From: Symbiodinium natans
Lineage: Eukaryota > Sar > Dinophyceae > Suessiales > Symbiodiniaceae
Direction: 5' to 3'
DNA: 60,000 nt
NCBI GenBank assembly: GCA_905221605.1
Contig: CAJNDS010002168.1
Location: 432,733 to 492,732 of the forward strand
Position numbers and translations under genes: made by a program. Below the pieces are notes generated by a model, which made no database searches, was not told the DNA's origin, and was given only the letters and a program-made list of their open reading frames with translations. This document shows, in pieces, positions 49,168 through 59,365 of this stretch. The first letter of the stretch is position 1; the number at the start of each line of letters is the position of its first letter.

Positions 49168-49200
<33 letters not shown>
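49168..49200. repeat. C33 homopolymer
   Basis: Thirty-three C in a row. Confidence 0.97.
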
Positions 49201-49332
49201 AGCAGCTTGAGAATGCAAAATGGGCCTTCAATGGGGTTCCTACCCTAAACCCTGATACCACACGAAACCCCAAACCCCGAATCCCTTAAACCCTAAGTCT
49301 TAAAACCCCTAAAAACCCCCAAACAAAACCCT

Positions 49333-49760
49333 AAACCCCTAGACCCTTAATTAAACCCTCAATTCAACCCTTACTTAAACCCTCAATTAAGCCCTTAATA
49401 AAACCCTCCATTGAACCCATAATCAAACTTAAACCCTCAATAAAAAAACGAAATTCAACCCTTATTAAGTCAACCCTTTCTTCACCCCTTAATTAAACCC
49501 TCAGTTAAAGCCTCAATTCAACCCTTAACTAAACCCTGAATTAAACCCTCCATAAAACCCTCATTTAAACCCTTAATTAAGCCCTCAAGTAAACCCTTAA
49601 CTAAACCCTTGATTGAACCCGCAATTATACCCTCAATTAAACCCCTAACTAAACCCTTAACTAAACCCTTGATGGATACCCTCCATTAAACCCTTACCTT
49701 AAATGAACCCTCAATTAAACCCTCAAATAAACCCTCAATTAAACCCTTCATTGAACCCTT
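49333..49760 (-). repeat. AATTAAACCCTC/AATTAAACCCTT degenerate array
   Basis: About 35 units of a 12-14-base repeat that looks like a CCCTAAA unit extended by AATT. The whole 430 bp is repeat; no exon in it. Confidence 0.93.
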
Positions 49761-49973
49761 ACGTCTAGAACCCCAAGCTAGTTCATGCTTAGTTTAAAGA
49801 ATCATGTGTTCTATTCGTTTTTTTGAGTTTAAGTACCCTTACACATGTCACTATGACACAGTAAGCGCTTCCCAAAAAACCCTAAAACCCTAAACCCCTA
49901 AACCTCAATTAACCCTCAATTAAAACCTTAAACCCTGAAATTAAACCCTTAAACACCCTAAAGCCCTGAGCGC

Positions 49974-50024
49974 CTTGATCCTCTTCGCTCTGGGAACTGT
50001 GACAGTGTCGTCGACCTCGCGAAG
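49974..50024 (-). CDS. candidate exon, LREVDDTVTVPRAKRIK frame
   Basis: Acceptor ctccttgcag|C, 17 codons LREVDDTVTVPRAKRIK, GC donor. Phase 0/0. Confidence 0.55.
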
Positions 50025-50067
50025 CTGCAAGGAGCAGGAAGGCATCTGGGGCCCTCTCCACTTGGGC

Positions 50068-50126
50068 TGCAGGATCAAAACAACAAAAAAAAGGATTTCT
50101 TTTTTGTTTTCTTTTTGATCCTTTTC
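50068..50126. repeat. A/T-rich hairpin
   Basis: GGATCAAAACAACAAAAAAA and its near inverse ending TTTTGATCC about 35 bases on; could fold as a hairpin. Confidence 0.75.
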
Positions 50127-50446
50127 TATTTTTTGATCCCTATCCCCTCCACTTGGGTTCAGGGTTTAAGGTTTAGGGCTCAGGGTTTAGGGTCTAGGGA
50201 TCAGATGTTAGTGTTGAGCGTCTTATGGTTTCGGGTATGAGATTTAGGCTTGGGTGGGTAGGGGGAGGGGGGACCCTAAACCCTAAACCCTAAACCCTAA
50301 ACCCCAGGAAATCTCAGACCTATGAGCCCTGTCAAGTTCGACCCTACACCGTTGTGTCTGAAACTTGGGCGTTCGGAGTCTGGACTCACCTATCCTTAGA
50401 ACCTTTTTTATGCCTTGTGGGGAAGAGTTAAGGTATCTCAACCCTA

Positions 50447-50535
50447 AACCCTAAAACCCTAAAACCCTAAAATCTAAAACCTAAAAATCTAAAACCTAAA
50501 ACCCTAAAACCCTAAAACCCTAAAATCTAAAACCT
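50447..50535 (-). repeat. CCCTAAAA / ATCTAAAACCTAAA array
   Basis: Units of CCCTAAAA (TTTTAGGG type) mixed with a 14-base variant. Confidence 0.92.
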
Positions 50536-50608
50536 GAACCCTAAACCGCAGGCTGCTCCAGGTACATTCTGGTTCGGGGCTTGGGGGGCACACATGTTCC
50601 TTAGCTTT

Positions 50609-50792
50609 GGAGTAGACCCTGAAAAAAAAGTATATACTTTTTAGGTATAAGTAGCTAGAATAGGAACCCAGAACCAAAAAAAAGTATTAAAGTATAGTAC
50701 TCCAAAACACAGAAACCCTGGTCCTAGCTTTGCATCCTCCTGGCGCGCATGACTCTGAAAAAAGTATTAAAGTATAGTACTCCAAGACCCAG
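50609..50792. mobile_element. TTTGGAGTA-family element plus a copied right end
   Basis: Full copy 50609-50708, then its last about 35 bases (AAAAAAGTATTAAAGTATAG) again at 50757-50792. Confidence 0.85.
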
Positions 50793-51513
50793 GTTCAGAC
50801 TGGCCTGTAGAAAGCGGCCGCTCCAAGAACACGTCTCCTGCACTGCGTTTGAGGCTTTCGGCTTGGGATTTAGGGCTTAGGGTTTAGGGTTTAGGGTTTA
50901 GGGTTTAGGGTTTAGGGTTTGGGGTTTAGGGTTTAGGGTTTAGGGTTTTGGTTGTTGGGTTTAGGGTTAAGGTTCAGGGCTTAGGGTTGGGTGCTCTTAG
51001 CTTACTGCTCTAACTCATAACCAAGGCACAAGAAGGTCAAACTTTTTAGTTCCTGGAACATGCGGAAGCCCCAGAAGCTTACATCAAAGTTCCGGTATTG
51101 GCTAAGGCTACTAGTAAGTGAGAGTCACTAGGTTCTCTTAGGAGGAAGAAGACGAAAGGGATCGTCTTGTCGTCGAATGTGGTTGATAAGAGAGACTTAC
51201 CCCTAGAAACATGGGTGAAATGGGCGCCACAAGGGAGCTATACCCCAAACCCTCCATCCTAGACCCCTAAACCCAACGCTTACAAAAAACAAAAACACAC
51301 GCCCTGTGCACTTTGACGTTTAGGGTTTAGGGTCTAGGGTTTAAGGTACATATGCCTCCCACAACTGTGGATCTTGTTGGGGTAGTGCATTGCAATCAGA
51401 ACCTTGAGTCCTGGACTTAAGTCCCCCCCCAAAAAAAAAAACTAAACCCGAAACCCTAAACCCCAAAAGCTTGAACCCTAAACCCTAAACCTACTAAACC
51501 CTAAACCCTAAAC

Positions 51514-51626
51514 CCTATCTAGAGCTCCGCTCTTGAGCTCAAGGTTCAAAAGCAGCTGGACTCCCAGCAGCCCAAAACCGGCCATGCACTCGATGAATGC
51601 CGAAACCCGGCAAATCGCAACAAGGG
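51514..51626 (-). CDS. candidate exon, transmembrane-like, 37 codons
   Basis: Acceptor ccacaaag|CC, frame LVAICRVSAFIECMAGFGLL then GVQLLLNLELKSGALD, donor AGG|gttta at the start of a TTTAGGG tract (transcript sense). Long hydrophobic run; one of the best membrane exons. Confidence 0.55.
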
Positions 51627-51948
51627 CTTTGTGGCTCCCAAATCACACCCGAAAACCCCTAAACCCGAGAACCCGAAACCCCAAACCCGAAAGCCCTAAA
51701 CCCTAAACCCTAAACCCTAAACCCTACACCCGAAAGCCCTAAACCCTAAACCCCTAAACCCTAAAACCCTAAACCCCTAAACCCTAAACACCTAAACCCG
51801 AAAGCCCTAAACCCTAAACCCCTAAACCCCTAAACCCCTGAACCCCTAAACCCCTAAACACCTAACCCTAAACCCCTCAACCCCGAAAGCCCTAAACCCT
51901 CAACCCTGAACCGAGTTCGCGGCTGAAGCCCCCAAACCGTCATGATCC

Positions 51949-52079
51949 CCCTTATACTAGCAGTCCTTCATAGGGATTGTAGTTTCGCCTACTATAATCC
52001 CTAAACCCTAAACCCTAAACCCTAATCCCTAAACCCTAAACCCATATATTAAGGACTGTTAATATAAGGGGGACATTTT
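51949..52079. mobile_element. ACAGTCC-family palindromic MITE with CCCTAAA inserted
   Basis: CCCCCTTATACTAGCAGTCC ... ACTATAATCC, then CCCTAAA repeats (51999-52053), then ATTAAGGACTGTTAATATAA. Relatives lack the telomere tract. Confidence 0.85.
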
Positions 52080-52095
52080 CCGGTGCTATGCTCAC

Positions 52096-52136
52096 CCAGT
52101 TTTCAGGGCCGTTGCCTCAACAAGGGCTTCAAGACG
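52096..52136 (-). CDS. candidate exon, RLEALVEATALKT frame
   Basis: Acceptor gtccctgcag|C, 13 codons, consensus donor GG|gtgagc. Upstream codons QESLQ are also open. Confidence 0.55.
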
Positions 52137-53194
52137 CTGCAGGGACTCTTGGTTTTAGGGTTTAGGGTTTAGGGCTAGGGTTTAGGGTTTAATTTAAGGT
52201 TTGGGGTGTGGGGTATTTAGCTTTCACCCCTCCCCCCCGACTGAAGCCTTTCAAAGAGATGTCCTCCTTTTCGCGCAGCCGCCGGGTGATGGGAAAGACC
52301 TAAGCTCTGAACCCAAAACCCTGAACCTGCGACACGTGCACGTGTAAAACGAGAAAAGACCTGAACAGCAACCGTACATAGACACGCATGCATGATGAAG
52401 TGCGTGTCTATCTACATGTATATATACATATATATCTACACATAATGACACGCAAACGGCCTTCGCAAGGCACGTTCTCGAATAACCCGACCTGTACACC
52501 ACTGAAGAGTGAGAAAGTCCCTAATGTTGACTTGACATTAATAAAGCCCGCTACAATTGTAAAATCCCGCTGCCGGAACACAATATTGTAACCCGCCACA
52601 ATTGCAAAATCCGACCCGGGAAATCCGGTTTTTACGGGCGTGGTGCTACTACCTAATACTACAACTAATAGTACGTCCTACCAGGATTTAGGCGAACATT
52701 ATTGAGGAGGCCCTGGCCGGAGAGATTGATCAATGAAGGGGGGGGGGGTTTATTAATGCGAAGTCAACATTAAGCCCGAAACCGCAGCTATCCCCTTAGC
52801 CCTAAATATGCGATGGAGAGGGTCCCCTCCCCCACCCCCCCACCTCGCAACTCTCCCCCGAAGCCCACACCCACCCCGCTCCCACCCCCCAACCCAAAAC
52901 CCCAAACCCCAAACCCCAAACCCTAAACCCTAAACCCTACACCCTACACCCCCACAGAAAACAAGGCAAGAAACGAGGTTTTGGCTCGGCCTCCAATCCG
53001 ATGCCAGCCTGGCTTCTGTGAACTGGGATATTGAGGTTCGGGATGCTTTTGCTTAGGCCCTACACACAAAAAGCCCAAACCCAAAACCCAAAAACCCTCA
53101 ACCTCAGAAGCCTAGACCTTTAAGTTGGCATGCAATCACTCCCTGACACCCCTTGCAGGGCGCAGGGTACCCATCCCAGAAGAACCAGATCGCT

Positions 53195-53320
53195 GTAGTA
53201 ATCACGCATATGGGTGGTTCCGAAATTTGGGGGTATCCTATTGGGGCCCTTGTCCTAAGGAATTCCTACTATTTGGGGGTCTATATTGGGGGTCCCTTGT
53301 TTTCGTAAACCCCCACATCG
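53195..53320 (+). mobile_element. element, GGTTCCGAAATT...TTTTCGTAAACCCC family
   Basis: Reference copy for the element nested at 19015-19110; others at 56575-56760 and 59105-59215. Confidence 0.75.
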
Positions 53321-54555
53321 AAGTTTGGGGTTAGTGGGGCATGAAACTAAAGCCTATAAGCCCTAAACCCTCAACGAGAACCCCTTGCCTCGCTTCAGGA
53401 AAGCTTACGTGCCTTGAGCTGTTTAGGGCTTAGGACCCCGGGTGTGGTCTTTCGGGTTTAGGGTTTAGGGTTTAGGGTTTAGTGTTTAGGGTTTAGGGTT
53501 TAGGGTTTAGGGTTACCCTCAAATACAAATCATACTCTAGGTATGTTTGGGTTGTAGGGTTCCAGAGGCGCTTTGGAGTCTTCATGGTCTTCGAATTTAA
53601 GCATGCCAGGGTCGCACGGTGCTAGGTAAGTGGAGACACACACACAGAGACTGCAACCCTAAACCCTAAACCCTAAAACCCTAAACCCTAAACCCTAAAC
53701 CCTGAACTCACAAGAGAGGATGGCCTTTGGGAACCCCACTCCGTTTCGGCTGACCAAGAGTACCCTGTAGGAATAACAAGGGTGCCCATTTTGGCTTGAA
53801 GGGGTTTAGGGTTTAGGGTTTAGGGTTTAGGGCCTATGGTTCTAAGGGAACCTAAGCCCTACAAAAAAAGGGGAATACCTTCGAAAATCGGCCAAAAAAC
53901 TTGCACTGAAGCTGCCCAGCGCAGAAGCAAATCCTGGGCTGGCCCAAGGGGGGGCGGGGGACTTTTTTGAAGGGTTTAGGGTTCAGGGTTTAGGATTTAG
54001 GGTTTAGGGTGCAGGGTTTTGGGTTTAGGGGGCGACATGAATTGTAAACTTACAGTAAGCTTGCCTAGGCTTCGCGGCAACCTGAGAAGGGTGCACCTTG
54101 TTGTTTAAAGAGGGACCTGGCCGATAACAACCCCCCCAAAAACCGCGGCCTAAATCTACGGACACTCTGATTTCAAGGGGGCCCCAAAGCCCAAAAGTTA
54201 GAAAAACCGAAGCTCGCAAAACCCCTGGACCCTAAGCCCGAAGTCCAAAACAGGTTCCACTTACTTTCCCAGACCCAAGAGCAAGCTAGGAACAAAGGAA
54301 CACCCTTGTTTGGTTTAAAGAGGCTTATAAGGGAACCTCAACCCTAAAAAAGGGAGTAAGGGCCTAGGTCCTAGCTTCTTGTAATTGTAGATTGTAGCAG
54401 AACGGGCCTTTCCGGCTTGTGGGGGCTTAGGAAACTGTCTGCTGGCTTTGGGGGTAGGACTTTGGGCTGGGCTCAGGGTTTATAAAGGGACCTGGGAGGG
54501 CGCAAGCTACGTGCTAGCCCTTCGCGTTTTTGGGTGGATGTGGGTTGAGGGTTTA

Positions 54556-54640
54556 CCTACAGGCTCCTATGTAGTACCTTCTTGGGGTAGCATACGATAG
54601 CTAACCTAAAAAGGAGCTACAAGAGACTCTCCAGGTAGAG
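54556..54640. mobile_element. inverted-repeat element, CTCCTATGTAGTACC family
   Basis: GGCTCCTATGTAGTACCTTC ... AAGGAGCTACAAGAGACTC, palindromic and intact; same family as 1-80, 7311-7386 and 33605-33830. Confidence 0.8.
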
Positions 54641-54740
54641 CCCTGAACCCTACCTAAGCCCTAAACCCTAAACCTTAAACCCTAAATCCTAAACCCTAAA
54701 CCCTAAGCCCTAAACCCTAAACCCTAAAACCTAGCAACGC

Positions 54741-54856
54741 TTAAGAATGCAGGGTTTGGGACTTGTAGGCCTTGGGCATGATGAGCTGCATCCAAAGATC
54801 TCCTCCCATCCGCAGGCTGACAAGGGAACTCCAGTCAGCGTCCTTAGCTGCTCCGC
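54741..54856 (-). CDS. candidate exon, 37 codons then stop
   Basis: Acceptor accctag|GC, frame GAAKDADWSSLVSLRMGGDL then WMQLIMPKAYKSQTLHS, TAA. Highly protein-like; bracketed by CCCTAAA (54655-54730) and TTTAGGG (54858-54886). Confidence 0.55.
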
Positions 54857-55348
54857 CTAGGGTTTAGGGTTTAGGGTTTAGGGTTTATAATATAGGGTTT
54901 AGGGTATAGGGCATAGAAACCGTTTCAAGAGCTTGGCAGGTGTAGAAACGGTCATGCCTACGGCCATGATTCATCTCACCAGCTAACAAAGAAGGTATGT
55001 CCAAGCAGGGTCTTTTCACAGAATACTTACTCCCTAACCCTAAACCCTAAACCCACACCCTAAACCCTAGACCCTATCATCCCCCATGTAAGTAACCCAC
55101 AAACAGAAAAACACAAATAGAAAGGTCAGGGGTGGGATCCCTGAGCCCTTTCCCCCATCTAATCTCTAGCTGCCCAGCTCAAGGGGGTTGTGGCTTAGGG
55201 TTCAGGGTTTGCGGTTTAGGGATTAGGGGTTAGTGAAGAGCTCAGAGAACAACGCCGACGTTCTAACCTTTTGCTTCCACATCCGGTGCATCTTTCAGAT
55301 TGGGTTAAGATTATTGAGCTTATTTCACGGCCGGAATGCGTGATTCGC

Positions 55349-55474
55349 TTACTCCAACAAAATAGAGTTATTGAGCTCTGAGGTGTCCTGGTACCCGAAT
55401 CTTCGATGGTATAGGTCCTTGGGGGTTGTGGGCTGACTGGCCGTAAAAACAAGGATGAATGCTTTGCAATATTC
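55349..55474 (-). CDS. candidate exon, EYCKAFILVFTASQ frame
   Basis: Acceptor ttttctcag|G, 41 codons EYCKAFILVFTASQPTTPKD..., to TAA. The string ILVFTAS resembles the VFTAS core of FCP1/SCP-type HAD phosphatases, but the expected YAD follow-up is absent, so this is only a hint. Confidence 0.4.
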   Translation of the reverse strand, partial: EYCKAFILVFTASQPTTPKDLYHRRFGYQDTSELNNSILLE

Positions 55475-55886
55475 CTGAGAAAAACCCGAGCTGAACTGAA
55501 CCTCCTGTCCTTGCAGGAAATCAAGATTCTGGCACCTGGGAACTGCTCGCCCCGAAACCCTAAACCCTAAACCCTAAACCTCAAACCCCAAACCCTGACC
55601 CTCAACCCTAAACCCGTAACCCCGTAAGAATGAAACAACATCCTTCAACCCGAAAACCCTAACTTGTGTGGAGTTGCTCAGAATTAAAGTTTAAGCCCTG
55701 ATAAACTTGGATCCTAGTGTCACGATCTAGGAGATACCTTAAAGACCAAGCTATTCAAGCAAGCCTTCTTGAGAAACTTATTAGGCTTTGTTGTTTCTAT
55801 ATTGGTATACTAGGTCCCTTATACATATTTGGTGAGTGTCTACATTGGGTATCTTTCCAGGGATGCCTAAACCCTAAACCCTAAAC

Positions 55887-55944
55887 CACAGGCTGTGAGT
55901 GGTCTGGCCGAGCTGCGTGGAGGTCTGGACTATGTCCTCTAGCT
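55887..55944 (-). CDS. candidate exon, ELEDIVQTSTQLGQTTHSL frame
   Basis: Acceptor aatcgcag|AG, 18 full codons, donor TG|gttta opening into a telomere-type tract. Good composition. Confidence 0.55.
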
Positions 55945-56795
55945 CTGCGATTGTTTTGGGGTTTGGGGTTTGGGACTTGGGGTTTAGGGCTTAGGGCTCA
56001 GGGTGTGGGGTTTGGGGTTTAGGGTTTGGGTGTGAAATGAGGGGCTTAGGCTCTCTTTCCCCGCTTTTCTGAAAGCAAACCAGATCGGGTTCCAAAGAAA
56101 CAATTCATATGGTCAATTCTCGAAAATATGGTCCCTTTTCGGCTCCTTATTATAAGGCGACCCCTCGAATTTAGGGCATCAAAGAAAGGGCCATAGTTTA
56201 GAAAACTGACCATACGGAGGTTTTTGATTCATGGGGCTTGCAGGAGAGCCTGATTTTAAGAGAATGTTTGGGGTTTAGGGTTTCGGGCTTCGGGTCTAGG
56301 GTTTGGGGTTTGGGGTTTAGGGTTCCTAGTCAGAGCAACTCTAAATCTCAATCGCAGTATATCATTGCCACCACCTGATGGCTGCTCTTTGCTGAAGAAC
56401 CCTCAAAAAACGAACAGTGAAAACCTATGTTGCCCTTATAAGGTTTTCTTTTTTGTTTGGGGGGGGGGGGGGGGGTTCTTAAACCATTCGTAGATAGCAA
56501 GAAACAACCAAGTCGAGACATGCGCGAAATCCGGGCTCGATCCAGGTCAAGATCCCTTTGTCGGGGGCCACTCGGTTATAACATGTTATAACATGGTTGT
56601 ATCTCTGCGCTCTAGTTAGTCTCCGTAAATATTGGGGGGGGGGGGGGGGGGGGTCCGAAATTAGGGGTACCTTATTGGGGTCCTTATTACAAGAAAATCC
56701 TGCAATTGGGGGGTCGATATTGCGGGTCCCCTATTTTCGTAACCCCCATATTCCCTGCTTTCCCTATGTACCCTCCCCTCCTTGGTCGTGTATTT

Positions 56796-57083
56796 CCGTA
56801 AACCCTAAACCCTAAACCCTAAACCCTAAACCCTAAACCAAAAACCAAAAAACCCTAAACCCTAAATCCTAAATCCTAAACCCCGGACCCTAAACCCTAA
56901 ACCCTAAAGCCTAAACCCTAAACCCTTATAAACCCTAAACCCTAAACCCTAAACCCTAAACCCTAAACCCTAAACCCGGAACCCTAAACCCTAAACCCTA
57001 AACCCTGAACCCTAAACCCTAAACCCTAAACCCTACCCCCTAAACCCTAAACCCTAAACCATGAACCCTAAACCCTAATCCAT
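56796..57083 (-). repeat. long degenerate CCCTAAA array, about 40 units
   Basis: Mostly CCCTAAA with CCAAAAA, CCCGGA and CCATGAA interruptions: the largest telomere-type block in the window. Confidence 0.96.
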
Positions 57084-57714
57084 GCCTTGGGTTCCACGAC
57101 TGTCCTTTTTTGCCCTGAGAAACTCCCTAAACACCCCCTGTAAGACTCCCTGTGCGTGGCCGCCTGAGAGTTTAGGGTTTAGGGTTTAGGGTTTAGGGTT
57201 TAGGGATACTAACCTCCTCAAGGATGCCTTATCCCTTCAGGGAGACTAGGAGACCGAGGCGGTCGCAGAGTTTACAATTAAAGGCCCCCGTGTAGGACTT
57301 TCGTGAGGAGCGCAAGCAGGTGCACGGGGGCATGGGCGGGGGCAGGGTGGGTGAGTGGGGTATTTGAACGTGCTGTGAACCCAAAACCTTACACCAGATC
57401 CAAAGAAGCGTGCACACCCTAAACCTTAGGATTAAGCAGCCGGGTTTCGCGCTTCAAGCTAAATCCCAAAACTGTAGAAACAGCAAACGCCAAAGCCCCA
57501 CTCCTGCGTCCCTACCAATGATGTCTAACTAGCATGGCTCTGAACACCCTCTGGAGAATATTCCTCGATGTAATCCTCTTAAACCCAATAAGAGAAAGTA
57601 TAAAATGTCTAAACCCTAAACCCTAAACCCTAAACCCTTCGCATTCCACCTTAACTCTCAGCCCTCAACCCTGCACCCCAACATCCTGGGTTTGACTACT
57701 ACCCCTACCCCCCC

Positions 57715-57795
57715 CTAGGTTCCCCCCATAATTAAGGCTATTTAGGGATAATTAAGCCTAATTAAGGATATAAAAGGGGGGAACCGGGGAAACCC
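57715..57795. mobile_element. palindromic element, GGTTCCCCCCATAATTAAGG ends
   Basis: Left end inverted at right (TATAAAAGGGGGGAACC), AT-rich AATTAAGG core. Single copy here. Confidence 0.75.
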
Positions 57796-57975
57796 ATGAT
57801 AACACCCCAAACCCTAACGCTCTAGCATCCCAACACCCTACTGTGGTTCTCAGCAAACTCGCGGCCTCCAGTGACGTGTCTCCCGTTTCCCAGACCTAGC
57901 GGAAAAGAGCGGTCGCCGGAGTAGCAAGCACTTGATTTTCATAACAAGACAAGCTATATTTTTAAGCACCGTGCC

Positions 57976-58069
57976 TAACTTGGTAGGTAAGGGCACCCTT
58001 TGTCTTGGCTCCTTGAGAAGGAAACCCATACCAAAGCAAAATTAAAAGGTTACCGCTGGGCTACTTAGC
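57976..58069. mobile_element. MITE-like element, GTAGCCCAGT family, shortened
   Basis: AACTTGGTAGGTAAGGGCAC to ACCGCTGGGCTACTTAG; left end has lost CCCAGTAACCATAT. Confidence 0.8.
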
Positions 58070-58451
58070 CTTGAAAAGCAAGATGGGAAGCCGCAACCGC
58101 ACGACCCTGACGCGCCCGAAGTTGCAAAACTCGAGTTGAAATCTAAACCCTGAAGCTTCAACCTACCCAACATGCAGCCACTTCTATAGGCATCCCCTGG
58201 CACCTTGTTCAAGGGTACCCCGGGGGGGGGGGGGAGGTGGTAGAGGTAAGCCCTATTTACATGACTACTCTAAACCTTAAACCCTAAACCCCAAACCCAA
58301 AACCCCTAAAGCCCTACACCCCTACACCCCTACACCCCTAAACCCCTACACCCCTGAGCCCCCTGAGCCCCTAAGCCCCTAAACCACCTAAACCCCTAAA
58401 CCCCTGAGCTCCTACGCCCCCAAGCCCTAAACCCTAAACCGCTGGGCTGGC

Positions 58452-58475
58452 CTGTTGCAGCAGCTGTGGGATGGC
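58452..58475 (-). CDS. candidate 24-nt micro-exon, AIPQLLQQ
   Basis: Acceptor gtcctcccag|G, 8 codons, GC donor (gccagc). Phase 0/0; same design as the phosphatase micro-exons. Confidence 0.4.
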
Positions 58476-59104
58476 CTGGGAGGACCTGGGTTGCTCATGT
58501 GACTTAGGGTTTAGGGTTTAGGGTTGAGGGTTTTAGGGTTGAGGGTTGAGGGTTTTAGGGTTTTTTTGGGTTTCACTGTCTTTCTTCGTGCCGCCGGCCT
58601 AGACCTCAAAGCGCTACTCAAGGTAACGTAACTTGAACAATGGCAAACATGCCCCAACATAGAATGGGGTTTTGGGGGTTTCTATAGTAAAGTTATAAAT
58701 TGACCACCCGGGAAGACTAATGGTACGTATTCTGACCCTTTTAGTAAGTATTGGTTTAAGTCCCTGTTCAAAGGAACAATGGTCCATGGTAAACATACCC
58801 CAAACATTACTGTTTAAGTCCTTGTTCGAAGTGCACGAAGCTTACCCAAAGCCCTGCACCTAAAAAATCTCAAGAACCCTAAGCCTGAAAGCCGAAACGG
58901 CAAATCCCAAGCCCCAAACCATAAACGCAGAAGCTCGTATCAGTCGACATCGTAGATGATGTTGGGCCTAAAGCTACTACATTGAAACCCCTTTACTAGT
59001 TCATGGTTGGGATAGCATTTAAGAATGTAAAATTCTATTCCTTATTGTCTGTAAGCACCCGTGAAAAATATAAAATGTCACCTCACGACGACGAAGCTTA
59101 ACTC

Positions 59105-59215
59105 CCAAGTATATACCAGGGGTTCCGTATTGTCGTCCTTATTACAAGGGAATCCTAGTATTTGGGGGCTATATTAGGGGTCCCGTATTTTCGTAAACCC
59201 TGATACATGGACCTT
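59105..59215 (+). mobile_element. element, GGTTCCGTATTGTCG...TTTTCGTAAACCC family
   Basis: GGGGTTCCGTATTGTCGTCC ... GGGTCCCGTATTTTCGTAAA; matches 53195-53320 and 56575-56760. Confidence 0.75.
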
Positions 59216-59281
59216 CGAGAAGACAAAAGGGCTAGGGTTTAGGGTTTAGGGTTTAGGCTTTAGGGTTTAAGGGTTCAGGGT

Positions 59282-59365
59282 TTAGTAATTAGGGCTGCCT
59301 CCGAGGGGCTCTAGACGGCTTCGCCCTCGATCGTCCAGCTGCAGTCCAATTGCAGTGGCACCCAC
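59282..59365 (-). CDS. candidate exon, VGATAIGLQLDDRGRSRLEP then stop
   Basis: Acceptor aggttcag|G, 27 codons VGATAIGLQLDDRGRSRLEP..., TAA. Strong composition; no family recognised. Confidence 0.5.
   Translation of the reverse strand: MGATAIGLQLDDRGRSRLEPLGGSPNY

Larger units (their letters stand above)
52137..54740. other. stretch without a firm exon
   Basis: TTTAGGG tracts 52151-52190, 53457-53514 and 53806-53832, CCCCAAA tracts 52890-52945, an element of the nested family (53195-53320). Islands at 52950-53040 and 53589-53646 are open on both strands and left uncalled. Confidence 0.55.

Noticed and set aside
53783-53800. CCCATTTTGGCTTGAAG, similar to the dinoflagellate spliced leader
   Set aside because: It is one copy of a short repeat family whose other copies read GTGCCCTTTTTGGTTTAAAG; the match is only 11 identical bases and there is no leader gene context.
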